Source of the DNA: an uncultured Sulfitobacter sp.
Lineage (GTDB): Bacteria; Pseudomonadota; Alphaproteobacteria; Rhodobacterales; Rhodobacteraceae
Reading direction: 5' to 3'
NCBI GenBank assembly: GCA_947501805.1
Contig: CANMXJ010000006.1
Span: 175,977-239,976, forward strand
DNA length: 64,000 nt
Shown: in pieces, positions 8,287 through 17,061 of the stretch
How the letters are laid out: each line of letters opens with the position of its first letter
How positions within the stretch are numbered: position 1 is the stretch's first letter
The notes under the pieces: model-generated
What the model was told of the DNA's origin: nothing
Seen by the model: only the letters and a program-made list of their open reading frames with translations
Database searches by the model: none
Program-made: the position numbers and the translations under genes

Positions 8287-10221
8287 ATGAGCCAGACATC
8301 AGACGCCATGGAGTTGCGTGAGGAAGATATTGCCAAGCATGTGAGCTTTGCGCAGGCGTTGTTGGAAGGGTTTGATCATGCGCCGCGGATAGGGAAGGCG
8401 GTTGGTGATGTGGTGGCTGAGAAATCGTCGGGGATTGGGACTAGGCGGCGGTTTCGCAGCACAACGCCGGGTCTGGTGACGCAGCGGCGGGTTGCGTCGG
8501 GGGCTGTGTCTTTGATCAGCCGCGTTGAGGCGGCAGATGGCGATGATGCGCTGATGTCGCCGTTGCAGGCTGCGGTCTTGCATGCAGTGCGCCGCGCGAT
8601 TGCGATTGCTTTGGCGGTGGCCGAGAATGTGGCGGAGCAATCGGGGCTGGGTGATTTAAAGCGGGCGAACCTTGAGGGGTCATTGCCTGCGGTGCGGAAG
8701 TCGGAGTTTGGCGAGTTGTTGGCGGCAGAGGCGTTGGTCACGCTCTATGTGTTCGGCAACGCGACCGCCTATCTGTTGTCGTCGCATCTGCCCGAAGTTT
8801 CTGTTGAGGTTGGCGATGTGGACGAGGTGCTGACCGATAATGGCCAGACCGCCTTGCACGGCGCGCTTTGGGAGTTGGATCAGGATATTGCGGCGCATGC
8901 TAGCGATGATGCGCGGCTGGTGGCCACCGTCAGCGCGTTTGCCGAGATGTTGATGGAGAAGGTCGCGCTTCGGGCGCAGACGGCACCTCGGCTGGAGGCG
9001 TTTTCGAACGCGAGCTGGCGGGTGGAGGCGGATGATTTTACCGTTTCGGGCTTCACGCCTGCGTCCAAGGCGAAGTCGACGAAGCTGACCATGACGTTCA
9101 AGAAACCCAACGAGGTTGTCGGCAACCATATCGCCAAATATCAGGCCATGAAGTTGGCGAAGATGTTGATGGCTTATGACTTTGACCGGCGGCTGAACCC
9201 CTTTGCGGAGCTGGGCGGGTTCATCTTTACCTTCATGGGGGACGGCGCGCCGGGGACAGGGAAAACGACGCTTATTCAGATGATGGCGGGGTTGATTTCG
9301 GAGTACTGTGGGAATGCGGGCTATCCGTTTCGCTATCAGAACCTGAGCACGGACAATATCGACAGCTATCAGGGGAAATCGGGGCAGAACGCGAAGGCGT
9401 TTATCAATAACATCATTGATCCCAGCGTGATTGGCTTTGGCACGATTGACGATATTGACCAGTTGGCGGGGAAACGTGGCGACAGGCAATCCTCGGCGGG
9501 GCAGTTGGAGATTACCGCCGTGTTGATGGAGAGTTTCGCGGGCGCCAATACCGTGGTGCGCGGGAATTGCACCTTCGGGATGTTCTCGAATTATCCTGAG
9601 AATGTGGATGATGCCTTGCGCCAGCGGGCGGGTGCGCGGTTCCTCGTAGATGGGCCGCAGACGCGGGAGGACTATGTGGATATCCTCTATCTGCTGATGG
9701 GCAAGAACCACGATATTCCGCTGGGTGATCATCAGGTGTTTGAGGCGCAGGCGATCAAGAAAGCCGTCGCCGCGTCGTTTGAGGGGCATTCGAAACCGTA
9801 TGAGGAGGGGTTGCTGCGGGTTTATGAGGCGGTGCGGGACGAGATCGGGGAGTTGGACACGATCAACAAGCTGGGCACGTATCTCAAGGCCATTCAGGAG
9901 GCCGATCCGCGCTTTACCGGACGCGCGATCAAGAACATCACGGACGCGGTGAAGGTGCGGGCGATGGACTTTGAACTGCCCGATGAATGGATGGAGCAGC
10001 CGGATTTGTTCCTGTTCAAAGGGTATGATGAGAAGAAGGCGATGATTGAGGATATGCGCCAGCCGATCACGGTGGAGATGGTGGTGCAGGAGATCAACCG
10101 CTATGCGGATTCAGAGTTCCGCTATGCGGATAAGTCGGATGAGGTGGCGATTGAGAATGCGGTGCGGGATATGCAGCGGATGGAGGCTGCTAAGAAGCGA
10201 TATTTGGGGGGTGAGGGGTGA
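8287..10221 (+). CDS. AAA+ ATPase, core of the unknown operon
   Basis: This is a 644-residue ATPase. An N-terminal region of about 270 residues, helical and without known motifs, precedes a single AAA module. The module has Walker A GDGAPGTGKTTL (about 318-329), Walker B FGTIDDID (about 384-391), a sensor-1-like Asn in FSNYPE (about 435), and an arginine-finger-like LRQRAGARF (about 444-452). A helical C-terminal lid of about 190 residues follows. It could remodel or assemble partner proteins using ATP. It differs from MoxR proteins because no VWA gene is in the same operon. GAAGGA-type bases precede the ATG. It overlaps the next gene by GTGA. The substrate is unknown; the coiled-coil and membrane neighbours are candidates. 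Confidence 0.85.
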   Translation: MSQTSDAMELREEDIAKHVSFAQALLEGFDHAPRIGKAVGDVVAEKSSGIGTRRRFRSTTPGLVTQRRVASGAVSLISRVEAADGDDALMSPLQAAVLHAVRRAIAIALAVAENVAEQSGLGDLKRANLEGSLPAVRKSEFGELLAAEALVTLYVFGNATAYLLSSHLPEVSVEVGDVDEVLTDNGQTALHGALWELDQDIAAHASDDARLVATVSAFAEMLMEKVALRAQTAPRLEAFSNASWRVEADDFTVSGFTPASKAKSTKLTMTFKKPNEVVGNHIAKYQAMKLAKMLMAYDFDRRLNPFAELGGFIFTFMGDGAPGTGKTTLIQMMAGLISEYCGNAGYPFRYQNLSTDNIDSYQGKSGQNAKAFINNIIDPSVIGFGTIDDIDQLAGKRGDRQSSAGQLEITAVLMESFAGANTVVRGNCTFGMFSNYPENVDDALRQRAGARFLVDGPQTREDYVDILYLLMGKNHDIPLGDHQVFEAQAIKKAVAASFEGHSKPYEEGLLRVYEAVRDEIGELDTINKLGTYLKAIQEADPRFTGRAIKNITDAVKVRAMDFELPDEWMEQPDLFLFKGYDEKKAMIEDMRQPITVEMVVQEINRYADSEFRYADKSDEVAIENAVRDMQRMEAAKKRYLGGEG

Positions 10222-11009
10222 GTAAGAAGGCGCTTCAAAAGCAATTTGAATACCCACTGACTTGGAAAGACCTTGCGGTGCTCCCTCCCGAACAGTTGGC
10301 TTTGCTATCGCTGGCAAACTTTGCGGCTACAGAATTGAATATTTTGCAGAGAATTTATATCCAAACCGCTCATAATCTTACCCAAGATGCTGCTTTGGAT
10401 GTAGCGATAGCGGCGCAGAGATATGTCGTACTAAGAACATGGTCTGCAAAACTATTTGAATTTGCCGCAATGTTTGAAGACCTTCTCAAACAAAAACTGA
10501 AGGACGATAGGACGCTCGAACTTGCGAAAGAGGCAGTTGAACTCTTTGAAGCCCTGAAGAAGTCTGATGGATACGCCATCGTAAGAAATGTCAGACATGA
10601 GGCGTCAAATCATTACTCGTTTTCCGCGGCACTAAAGAACCTTAGTCATGTCCCAGATCATGCCAATTGCAACATGTACCTCAATAAGTTGGATGGTAAT
10701 TCATACTATCCGATGGGTGAGGAAGTAATGTTCGTTGGGCGTTTAAACAGGCACGGAGCCTCCATCAAAACCGAAGAAGAAAAGCAGCAACTTCTTGGTC
10801 TTTGGCATGATTGGAATTTGGAAGCGAATGGGTGGCTTAGGAACATTCACGAGAGGATATTTTCAGAAATTGTTTCAGCTCGATTTCCAGACCGTTTTGC
10901 CCGCGAAAAATTATACTGGTTTGACCCAAGTCTTGCTGGTGACATGGTTCCGCCAAGTATTCCAATCTTCTTAAGAAACAATTTTTTGCCGAAAGCCAAA
11001 GACACATGA
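10218..11009 (+). CDS. AT-rich inserted gene, possible HEPN-like protein
   Basis: This 263-residue protein starts at a GTG that overlaps the AAA gene stop, and ends overlapping the next gene's ATG by 4 nt. I counted twelve 60-base lines of this gene (10261-10980) and found about 44% G+C. Single lines of the flanking genes counted 62% and 67%, so it is a likely horizontal insertion. The predicted fold is mainly helical. The IVRNVRHEASNHY segment (about 121-133) contains R126-x5-H132, which resembles the Rx4-6H signature of HEPN RNases in toxin and defence systems. That link is inference from one motif. There is no signal peptide or membrane helix. It may be a component of the system or a passenger gene; other copies of the operon would decide this. 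Confidence 0.62.
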   Translation: MSKKALQKQFEYPLTWKDLAVLPPEQLALLSLANFAATELNILQRIYIQTAHNLTQDAALDVAIAAQRYVVLRTWSAKLFEFAAMFEDLLKQKLKDDRTLELAKEAVELFEALKKSDGYAIVRNVRHEASNHYSFSAALKNLSHVPDHANCNMYLNKLDGNSYYPMGEEVMFVGRLNRHGASIKTEEEKQQLLGLWHDWNLEANGWLRNIHERIFSEIVSARFPDRFAREKLYWFDPSLAGDMVPPSIPIFLRNNFLPKAKDT

Positions 11010-12349
11010 ACCGCCTCATCAAACACGGCCTCATGTTCGGCAACCTCTTCCATGTGCATGCCCCCGCGCTGGTCGAACGCTATAACCGTGCGCTGCACCA
11101 TCTGACGGACAAACGCACCGACCTCACCGATTTCCACATCGACATCTCCGGTTACTCCCCCGAGGTGGGCGACGAACTCAATGATCACCTCTATCTCAAC
11201 CACCAAGGCGTGAACCGGCAGTTTATCCTGCTGAGCATGGAGCAGCGGACGGCGCCTTTGCTCAACATGAAATTCTCGACCAGCCGTGCGATCCTGCGGG
11301 ACTTCATCGCGCAGAACGAGGCGCAATTGTTTGCCCTGACGGCGCGGGATGCGGTGGCGGGGGAGTTGGTGAATTCGGTTTATGATGTGACCACGCCAGC
11401 GCGGTTGTTCGATATCCGGCGGGTGGAGGTCGAGGCGGACACAACCGGCGGCACGGTCAAAGATGCGCGGGAATTGGGGCGGCTGGTCGGGCGGTTCAAG
11501 AATGATCAGGACGGCTGGTTCGACGATGTGTTGATTGCGCAGATGATTGCGCTTGCGGGCAAGACCGGGGATATTACGCGCAATCCTGTGAAGCTGCGCA
11601 GCATGCGCTTTGATCAGCGAAATTTCTGGACGGCGCATTTTGGTGGGCTTTATGTGTTTCAGGATCTGGAGCATCCGGCGCTGATTGCACCCAGTGGTAA
11701 GGACCATCTGGGCGATGTGCCGTTGCGCTATGTGTTTGACGCGCAGGACCGGAACCAGATTGCGCAGTTTTTCGAGTTGAACGGGCTGGCGGAACCGATC
11801 TTTGAGGGGCGCAAGGATCATGCGGCGGCGATCCTGCGGCAGAAGATGGATTTTATTCTGGTCGATGCGGTGGCCGATCAGGGTGGTGATCTGGAGGGGC
11901 GAACGCGGCGCGACATGCGGCGGCTGGCGCGGGAATATGGAAGCGCCTTGCCGGAGGAGTTTCACACGCTGGGCAAGCTGGTGAACTGGATCGAGGACGG
12001 GGGGAAATGGCCGCTGATCACGTCGGATGATCCGGCGTATTTCTATACGCTCAGGGCAAGCGATACCAAGGATGCGGCGTTGGTGAATATGTTATTGGCC
12101 GAACTGGCCCCCAAGGATGCGCGGCAGATGTTTATCTGTCATAAGGAGTTGTTCTATCGCACCTACGCGGGCTGGCCGGAGGCCAAGAAGGCATACGTTG
12201 TGGATTTCCTTGTGGCCGAGTATCAGGTGGACAAGGCAGGCGCGCGCGATACGTTGTTTGGCCATGACGCGCCGATGGCAGAGCCTGCGCCGGTGCGTGA
12301 TATCATTGCGCAGGTCGGCCCGTGGGGCGCGGTAAGGAGGAACAGATGA
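11006..12349 (+). CDS. unknown protein of the AAA operon (possibly DUF6638-like)
   Basis: The protein has 447 residues with no membrane helix or signal peptide. The N-terminal half begins GLMFGNLFHVHAPALVERYN, with alternating basic and acidic stretches. The middle contains FGGLYVFQDLEHPALIAPSG. The C-terminal half has KMDFILVDAVADQGGD. I believe this resembles a family named DUF6638 in alphaproteobacteria, but I could not verify it and the name is tentative. It overlaps the AT-rich gene before it and the small membrane gene after it by 4 nt each, so it is in the same transcript. GC content is high, like the AAA gene. Function is unknown; it may be a cytosolic partner or substrate of the AAA protein. 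Confidence 0.66.
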   Translation: MNRLIKHGLMFGNLFHVHAPALVERYNRALHHLTDKRTDLTDFHIDISGYSPEVGDELNDHLYLNHQGVNRQFILLSMEQRTAPLLNMKFSTSRAILRDFIAQNEAQLFALTARDAVAGELVNSVYDVTTPARLFDIRRVEVEADTTGGTVKDARELGRLVGRFKNDQDGWFDDVLIAQMIALAGKTGDITRNPVKLRSMRFDQRNFWTAHFGGLYVFQDLEHPALIAPSGKDHLGDVPLRYVFDAQDRNQIAQFFELNGLAEPIFEGRKDHAAAILRQKMDFILVDAVADQGGDLEGRTRRDMRRLAREYGSALPEEFHTLGKLVNWIEDGGKWPLITSDDPAYFYTLRASDTKDAALVNMLLAELAPKDARQMFICHKELFYRTYAGWPEAKKAYVVDFLVAEYQVDKAGARDTLFGHDAPMAEPAPVRDIIAQVGPWGAVRRNR

Positions 12350-12612
12350 TCGGATTTATCCGTCTATTTTTGATGCTGTTCGTGGCGTTGACGGTGATCT
12401 ATGTCTCCTTGTCGTTTTATAGTCGCGCTGTGCGCAAATCGAAGCTCAAGAAAAAATGGCATGATGGCAAGCAGTTGGTGGATCGTGATACCTTTGTACA
12501 GCGGGGGTTGGAACGCTATGACGGGTCGATCCGGCGCAAGCTGATTTTGGGTGTGTATGTTGTACCTGTCGTGGTGATTGCGTTGATCATCTATCTGACG
12601 AATTTTACCTGA
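12346..12612 (+). CDS. second small membrane protein of the AAA operon
   Basis: This 88-residue protein has two membrane segments: FIRLFLMLFVALTVIYVSLSF at about 4-24, and LILGVYVVPVVVIALIIYLT near the C-terminus. A basic, charged stretch lies between them (KSKLKKKWHDGKQLVDRDT). AAGGAGG lies 5-6 bases before the ATG at 12346, so this start is clear. The track's 12322 start would add an unlikely extension inside the previous gene. It overlaps the preceding stop by ATGA. The long cytoplasmic loop could dock a soluble partner; function unknown. Confidence 0.72.
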   Translation: MIGFIRLFLMLFVALTVIYVSLSFYSRAVRKSKLKKKWHDGKQLVDRDTFVQRGLERYDGSIRRKLILGVYVVPVVVIALIIYLTNFT

Positions 12613-12625
12613 GAGGGTTGTGCGG

Positions 12626-13258
12626 ATGTTTACGGTTATCAAGTGGGTTTTCTGGGTCACGTTCTGGACGTTGGTCGTGGCGGTGTTTCATTACACGCTG
12701 CCGCAGGTGGATATCGTGCGGGTGACGGACACCTATGAGAAACGGATTGATCCGGGTGAGAATTCGCTGTTCTGGGCGCAGGCGGATGTGGGCACGGATG
12801 GCACGGTTGCGAACCGCGATGTGTTTTTCATCCAGACGCGGCGGGCTAAGGGTGATGTGATGGTCTACCGGAATGAGGATACCGGTTGGGGCTGGCCTCC
12901 GTATTTCAAGTTCGACACGTCGAACTTGCAAGCCGAAGCCGCGGATGCGAAATCAACGGCGGATGCGGCGAATTACTATGCGATCAAGCACTATGGCTGG
13001 CGCAACGAGTTCTTTACCATCTTTCCCAACGCGATTTCGATCAAGGCCGTTGACGGGCCGGATGCGTCCAAGGGAATTCCCTTCCTGAACATTTTTATCA
13101 TCACGCTGTTTGCGGCGATTGCCTGGGCGATCTGGGTGCGCTGGCGCAGGTTCCGCATGGCGCGGATTGATCCCACGCTCGAGGCGATTGAGGATGATAT
13201 GGCCGAGAAGTCAGGGGCCGTGCGGCGCTGGTTGGGGTCGTGGAAGAAGAAGGCTTAG
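12626..13258 (+). CDS. DUF1523-family membrane protein
   Basis: The protein has about 210 residues. An N-terminal membrane helix (VFWVTFWTLVVAVFHYTLP) is followed by an extracytoplasmic part. That part carries conserved patterns I associate with DUF1523: DTYEKRIDPGENSLFWAQ, VFFIQTRRAKGDVMVYRNED, GWGWPPYFKFDTSNLQ, and the HYGWRNEFFTIFPNA box. A second helix follows near residues 155-175 with a basic cytoplasmic tail. The track starts at a GTG at 12620; the ATG at 12626 has GAGAGG at better spacing. It ends with a 4-nt overlap into the oppositely oriented glycosyltransferase. Members are restricted mainly to Rhodobacterales; function unknown. It is the last gene of the operon. Confidence 0.8.
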   Translation: MFTVIKWVFWVTFWTLVVAVFHYTLPQVDIVRVTDTYEKRIDPGENSLFWAQADVGTDGTVANRDVFFIQTRRAKGDVMVYRNEDTGWGWPPYFKFDTSNLQAEAADAKSTADAANYYAIKHYGWRNEFFTIFPNAISIKAVDGPDASKGIPFLNIFIITLFAAIAWAIWVRWRRFRMARIDPTLEAIEDDMAEKSGAVRRWLGSWKKKA

Positions 13259-14832
13259 TCCGCGAACAGATAATCCGTCTGCGCAATTTCGAGCGCCTTG
13301 TCGTTTGGGACGGCCAGAAACTGTGTCAGCGCGTCTGCATTGGCATCCGGGCTTGAGACTTCGCGCATGCGGGTCAGGTGTTCGAATTGAGCGTCGCGGA
13401 TACGGTCGCTTTCGAATACCATGTCATTGCGGATCGTCGGCAGCAGACGCTCCAGCGTATCGGTTGAGGTTTGATCGCCCGCCAGCCCCACGCGCATGGC
13501 GTGTCCAGTGAGGTAATCGTCGCTAAATTGGCATTCGATTTCCATGATACGGGTCACGGAACGATCAGCAGCGAAGTCATTCAGTAGCTCGAGGTTGGCA
13601 GGGTCCATGCAGATGATCAGTTTGTCGGTTTCGAAATAATCGAACAACATCCGCATCAGGGCGCGTCGGTGGCGGTGACGTTTTTCCAGCGTGTTCTGGA
13701 TGCCGCCAAGGTCGGGCAGTGGTGTATCTTCTTCGTTAAAGAGATATTCGATGGCCGGCACGTTGGTGACTTGGCGGATGCGTTCCAGCACCCGTTTGGC
13801 CACATGCCATTTCTTGCAAACAACGATCAGCAGTTCGCGTTCGCGACCCAAAGTGCTTTCTGTTTCCCAGAAGCGGGTGGCAAAGCGGCGACCATCGCGT
13901 CCGCGCCCTGACAGGAACTGGAACAGGCTGCGCCCTTCATTGCTGATCTGGAACTGCACGCCTTGCGCCACATACAGAAGGCCGAGGCGGCGTTTGAGGT
14001 CTTGGGCTTCGGGGCTGATCTTGCGGGCGAACAAGTAGTCTTGGGACAAGAGAAGTTCGTAATGGTCGTTATAGAACGTCACGGGCATGCCGTAGTCCGT
14101 GAACATCAGAAATGTCAGCGTGCGCGAGCGGATTTCCTGTTCGGGGACCAGATGGCGCACCAATGTCTGAAAAAACGTCTCGTCCGGAATCCATGTGGTG
14201 CGAAAGAACCGCACAACGTCTTTGCGCTGGCGGACGAACTTCAGCAGCCATTCGATGGTTTGACGGCGCAGGCACCACCATTGCGACCCGATCATGATTT
14301 GCAGATCATCGGGGATGGTGCGTTCCAAACCCAGCTTTTTTTGCGCTTCAAACAGGAAGTAGAACAGTTTCTTGTGTTCACGTTCGTTGACGAAGTGGCG
14401 GTAGATCAGTCGTTCTTCTTTCCAGCCCGTCTTGATCCAGTCGCTTTCGAAGTAGTCAAAACTTTCGATGAAGTCGGCATCGTTATTGTCAAGGAAATGG
14501 TGGGTGTATTCGGCGGATTTGATCGCCATGCAGTCACCTGACAACATGTAGAAGTGCGAGGCACGTGGAAAGGCGTCAACCGCTGATTGAACTGCGTTCA
14601 AGGTGGCCTGAACCAGTGACCATTCACCCCAACCACATTTGATGCGTTTCTTGGCAAAGGTGACGTTGGGATTGTTCGCAAGCGCCTCTTTGATCTCTTT
14701 GAAATGTGCGGGTTTCGCGGAGGCATCAAAGTGAATCGACATGTAGTCGCCAACCGCAGTCAGCCGTTCCGCTTGCCGGATAACGGCATCGGGGTCCTTG
14801 TGACACAGCAGAATATAGGCGATTTTTGCCAT
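13255..14832 (-). CDS. GT14-type glycosyltransferase with DUF5928 C-terminus
   Basis: The protein has 525 residues. The N-terminal half (about 1-280) resembles core-2/I-branching beta-1,6-N-acetylglucosaminyltransferases (GT14). It has an opening AKIAYILLCHKDPDAV and a YMSIHFDASAKP motif, then WGEWSLVQATLNAV, HFYMLSGDCMAIKS and the GSQWWCLRRQTIEWLL segment. The C-terminal half (about 300-525) is the Rhodobacterales-specific region I know as DUF5928, e.g. RERELLIVVCKKWHVAKRVL. No signal peptide or helix is visible, so it is cytosolic or peripheral. It is divergent to a sulfotransferase across a 142-bp region. Both probably act on surface glycans, though acceptor and product are unknown. Confidence 0.8.
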   Translation of the reverse strand: MAKIAYILLCHKDPDAVIRQAERLTAVGDYMSIHFDASAKPAHFKEIKEALANNPNVTFAKKRIKCGWGEWSLVQATLNAVQSAVDAFPRASHFYMLSGDCMAIKSAEYTHHFLDNNDADFIESFDYFESDWIKTGWKEERLIYRHFVNEREHKKLFYFLFEAQKKLGLERTIPDDLQIMIGSQWWCLRRQTIEWLLKFVRQRKDVVRFFRTTWIPDETFFQTLVRHLVPEQEIRSRTLTFLMFTDYGMPVTFYNDHYELLLSQDYLFARKISPEAQDLKRRLGLLYVAQGVQFQISNEGRSLFQFLSGRGRDGRRFATRFWETESTLGRERELLIVVCKKWHVAKRVLERIRQVTNVPAIEYLFNEEDTPLPDLGGIQNTLEKRHRHRRALMRMLFDYFETDKLIICMDPANLELLNDFAADRSVTRIMEIECQFSDDYLTGHAMRVGLAGDQTSTDTLERLLPTIRNDMVFESDRIRDAQFEHLTRMREVSSPDANADALTQFLAVPNDKALEIAQTDYLFAD

Positions 14833-14974
14833 ATTGAAGACGATGCGCCCTTTTGCCTTTGATTGTTTACGTTGATAAAGGGGAAGACAGATTGAATAAA
14901 CACCATTAATTTGCTTTTTTGAGCCAATATTGAACTGTTGCCAAAAGCAGTCATAAAAACAGAGGGTGCGCAGT

Positions 14975-15793
14975 ATGGGGTTTCCCGGGACCTGGATGAC
15001 AGAGAGCGAGAGCGTGGTTTACCGCGTGGTGCCCAAATGCGCTTGCTCGACCATTGGACAGATCATGTTCTACTCGGATCATGGCACCTTTTTTGATGGC
15101 GATATCCATGATGCGCAATCGGGGATGCACAAATGGGCGCTTGAGGCGTCACAGGTGCCGATCACCGCAAATGTGACCAACCACGCGTCCTATTCCTTTA
15201 CCTGCGTGCGCAACCCCTACACGCGCATCCTGTCTTCGTTCTTTGACAAGATATGCGGCATACAACGTAACGGCAAACGCTATCGCGGCAACCTTGTGCC
15301 GTTGCTGATCCAGAAATACGGGATCGACGTGGGTGGCGCGGATGGCAAGGACGATTTTGACCAGATCCAGAGTTTCCGGCGCTTCCTGCTGTTTGCCCGC
15401 GACACCATCCGCTGGCGCCGCCCGATGGATCCGGACATTCACTGGTCCGCGATGTCCGGGCATATTAGCACCTTCATCGTGAACGGCGGTTCATATGACA
15501 AGATTGTCTGGACCGAGAAGTTCAATGAAGGCATGCAGGATGTGCTGGACGCCATCAAAACGCCAAATGCCGTGAACATCGCGGAAATCCCGCGTTTCAA
15601 CGAAAGTGAAGGGCATGGCCCCAAGCGAGCGCATCCTGTCGAGGACTATTTTGATGATCTGTCGATGCATCTGATCCGCGAAATCTACAAACGTGATTTC
15701 GACCTGTTCAAATACGATTTTGACAATCCCGCCAACAAGATGCCGATTGGCGAGATTGATCTCGATGAGGTGCATGCCAAACTGGGGGATTGA
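14975..15793 (+). CDS. sulfotransferase family protein
   Basis: This 272-residue protein opens with a P-loop-like VPKCACSTIGQIMFY that would bind the 5'-phosphosulfate of PAPS. The segment SFTCVRNPYTRILSSFFDK (about residues 70-90) is the 3'-phosphate-binding arginine and serine. Both are typical of the Sulfotransfer_2 (carbohydrate sulfotransferase) group. The track starts at a GTG at 14966; the ATG at 14975 has AGAGGG at 8 bases and better matches the family start. It transfers sulfate to a probable glycan acceptor. The neighbouring divergent GT14 gene supports a role in surface polysaccharide decoration, but this is inference. Confidence 0.82.
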   Translation: MGFPGTWMTESESVVYRVVPKCACSTIGQIMFYSDHGTFFDGDIHDAQSGMHKWALEASQVPITANVTNHASYSFTCVRNPYTRILSSFFDKICGIQRNGKRYRGNLVPLLIQKYGIDVGGADGKDDFDQIQSFRRFLLFARDTIRWRRPMDPDIHWSAMSGHISTFIVNGGSYDKIVWTEKFNEGMQDVLDAIKTPNAVNIAEIPRFNESEGHGPKRAHPVEDYFDDLSMHLIREIYKRDFDLFKYDFDNPANKMPIGEIDLDEVHAKLGD

Positions 15794-15850
15794 CGCTCTT
15801 AACGCGGCCATACCTTGCGCCTGCGACAGTGCCACCTTAAATGCATCTTC

Positions 15851-16339
15851 ATGTCACAGGTAAAATCATCCTCCAAATCGGACCCGAACTACAAGGTCAT
15901 CGCAGAGAACCGCCGCGCGCGGTACGACTATGCGATCGAGGAAGATATTGAATGCGGCATCATTCTTGAAGGTTCCGAAGTGAAATCGCTGCGTATGGGT
16001 GGCGCGAACATTGCCGAAAGCTATGCCGCCGTGGAAGATGGCGAGTTGTGGTTGGTGAACTCCTACATTGCCCCCTACAAGCAAGCCAAAACGTTTGGAC
16101 ATGAGGAGCGCCGCCGTCGCAAACTGCTGGTGAGCCGTAAACAACTGGCGGATTTGTGGTCTGCCACCCAGCGAAAAGGCATGACGCTGGTGCCATTGGT
16201 GATGTACTTTAACCACCGCGGTATGGCCAAGCTCAAAATCGGTGTCGCGAAGGGTAAGAAAAACCACGACAAGCGCGAAACTTCGGCCAAGCGTGACTGG
16301 GCGCGTCAAAAGTCGCGTTTGTTGAAAGACAATGGCTGA
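15851..16339 (+). CDS. smpB: SsrA-binding protein (trans-translation)
   Basis: This 162-residue SmpB has the expected [15 protein letters not shown] start of the OB-fold core, [13 protein letters not shown], and the C-terminal basic [11 protein letters not shown] with [13 protein letters not shown] tail. It binds tmRNA and carries it into stalled ribosomes. The track starts at 15815; the ATG at 15851 is the usual start. The last codons overlap the following glutathione transferase by 8 bases. No ssrA gene is visible nearby. Confidence 0.95.
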   Translation: MSQVKSSSKSDPNYKVIAENRRARYDYAIEEDIECGIILEGSEVKSLRMGGANIAESYAAVEDGELWLVNSYIAPYKQAKTFGHEERRRRKLLVSRKQLADLWSATQRKGMTLVPLVMYFNHRGMAKLKIGVAKGKKNHDKRETSAKRDWARQKSRLLKDNG

Positions 16340-16979
16340 CGCCCTGGATTTGGTCGGGTTCAAACACTCGGTTTATACATGGGTGGTCCGGTTGGCATTG
16401 GCGGAAATGGGCTTGGATTCCGGGTACACAGAGACGAATCCGTTTGCAGAACCGCCTGATCCTGTCCTGGCGCGGTGCACGCCGTTTCAACGTGTGCCCG
16501 TGTTGCAGCACGGGCAGCTTTGTCTGACCGAAACCACCGCGATTTTGCGGTATCTGGATGCCATTTCCACTGGCTCAAACTTGCAACCCGATGATCCGGT
16601 GTCTGCAGCTCTAATGAACCAGATCATCGGAATTGCGGATGCGGATGTCTATCCGGTGATGGTCAGGCAAGTGTTTTCTCAGGGCTACTACATGCCCGTG
16701 GTGGAGGGGCAGAAAGGAGATGCGGCAATCGTTGCTGACGGATTTTCCCGTGCCCGACCTGCGCTTGAGATGCTTGAGAGGATTGCATCTGAGGGCAGGC
16801 AGTTAAATAAAAACGGTATTTCTCTTGCTGATCTGCATCTCGCGCCGATGCTTGGCTATTTTGTGCGGGTTCCGGCGGCCGGAGATGTCATGGCAAGCTA
16901 TCCGTCTCTGGCAGGCTGGCTGGATTGGGTTTCACAGCGAAGTGCGTTTGTTTCGACACATCCTTTTGGCGCGGGTTGA
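16332..16979 (+). CDS. glutathione S-transferase family protein
   Basis: The protein has 215 residues. The N-terminal thioredoxin-like domain (about 1-78) begins [21 protein letters not shown] and contains [23 protein letters not shown], which includes the cis-Pro in VPVL and the glutathione-binding ET. An all-helical C-terminal domain includes the N-capping box [10 protein letters not shown]. It is translated with an 8-nt overlap to smpB. The exact substrate is unknown. A conserved catalytic Ser or Cys near the first helix (HSVYTW) is plausible but not certain. Confidence 0.88.
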   Translation: MADALDLVGFKHSVYTWVVRLALAEMGLDSGYTETNPFAEPPDPVLARCTPFQRVPVLQHGQLCLTETTAILRYLDAISTGSNLQPDDPVSAALMNQIIGIADADVYPVMVRQVFSQGYYMPVVEGQKGDAAIVADGFSRARPALEMLERIASEGRQLNKNGISLADLHLAPMLGYFVRVPAAGDVMASYPSLAGWLDWVSQRSAFVSTHPFGAG

Positions 16980-17061
16980 GGGGGCGTTCGGGCGACATTT
17001 ACTTGTCACGCTGGCACCGCAACGGTAGGTCATAAGTAACCTCGATTGCGAAAGGATGACC

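Noticed and set aside
8680-9789. 369-residue minus-strand ORF
   Set aside because: Arg/Pro-rich shadow of the AAA ATPase gene on the other strand.
8287-10221. MoxR/RavA-type AAA with VWA partner
   Set aside because: The VWA gene in the window is on the opposite strand several kb away with a sigma factor, and no VWA gene is in the AAA operon.
10847-11965. 372-residue minus-strand ORF
   Set aside because: Shadow of the 447-residue gene; no recognisable motif and no ribosome site.
13963-14541. 192-residue plus-strand ORF
   Set aside because: Shadow of the GT14-DUF5928 gene.
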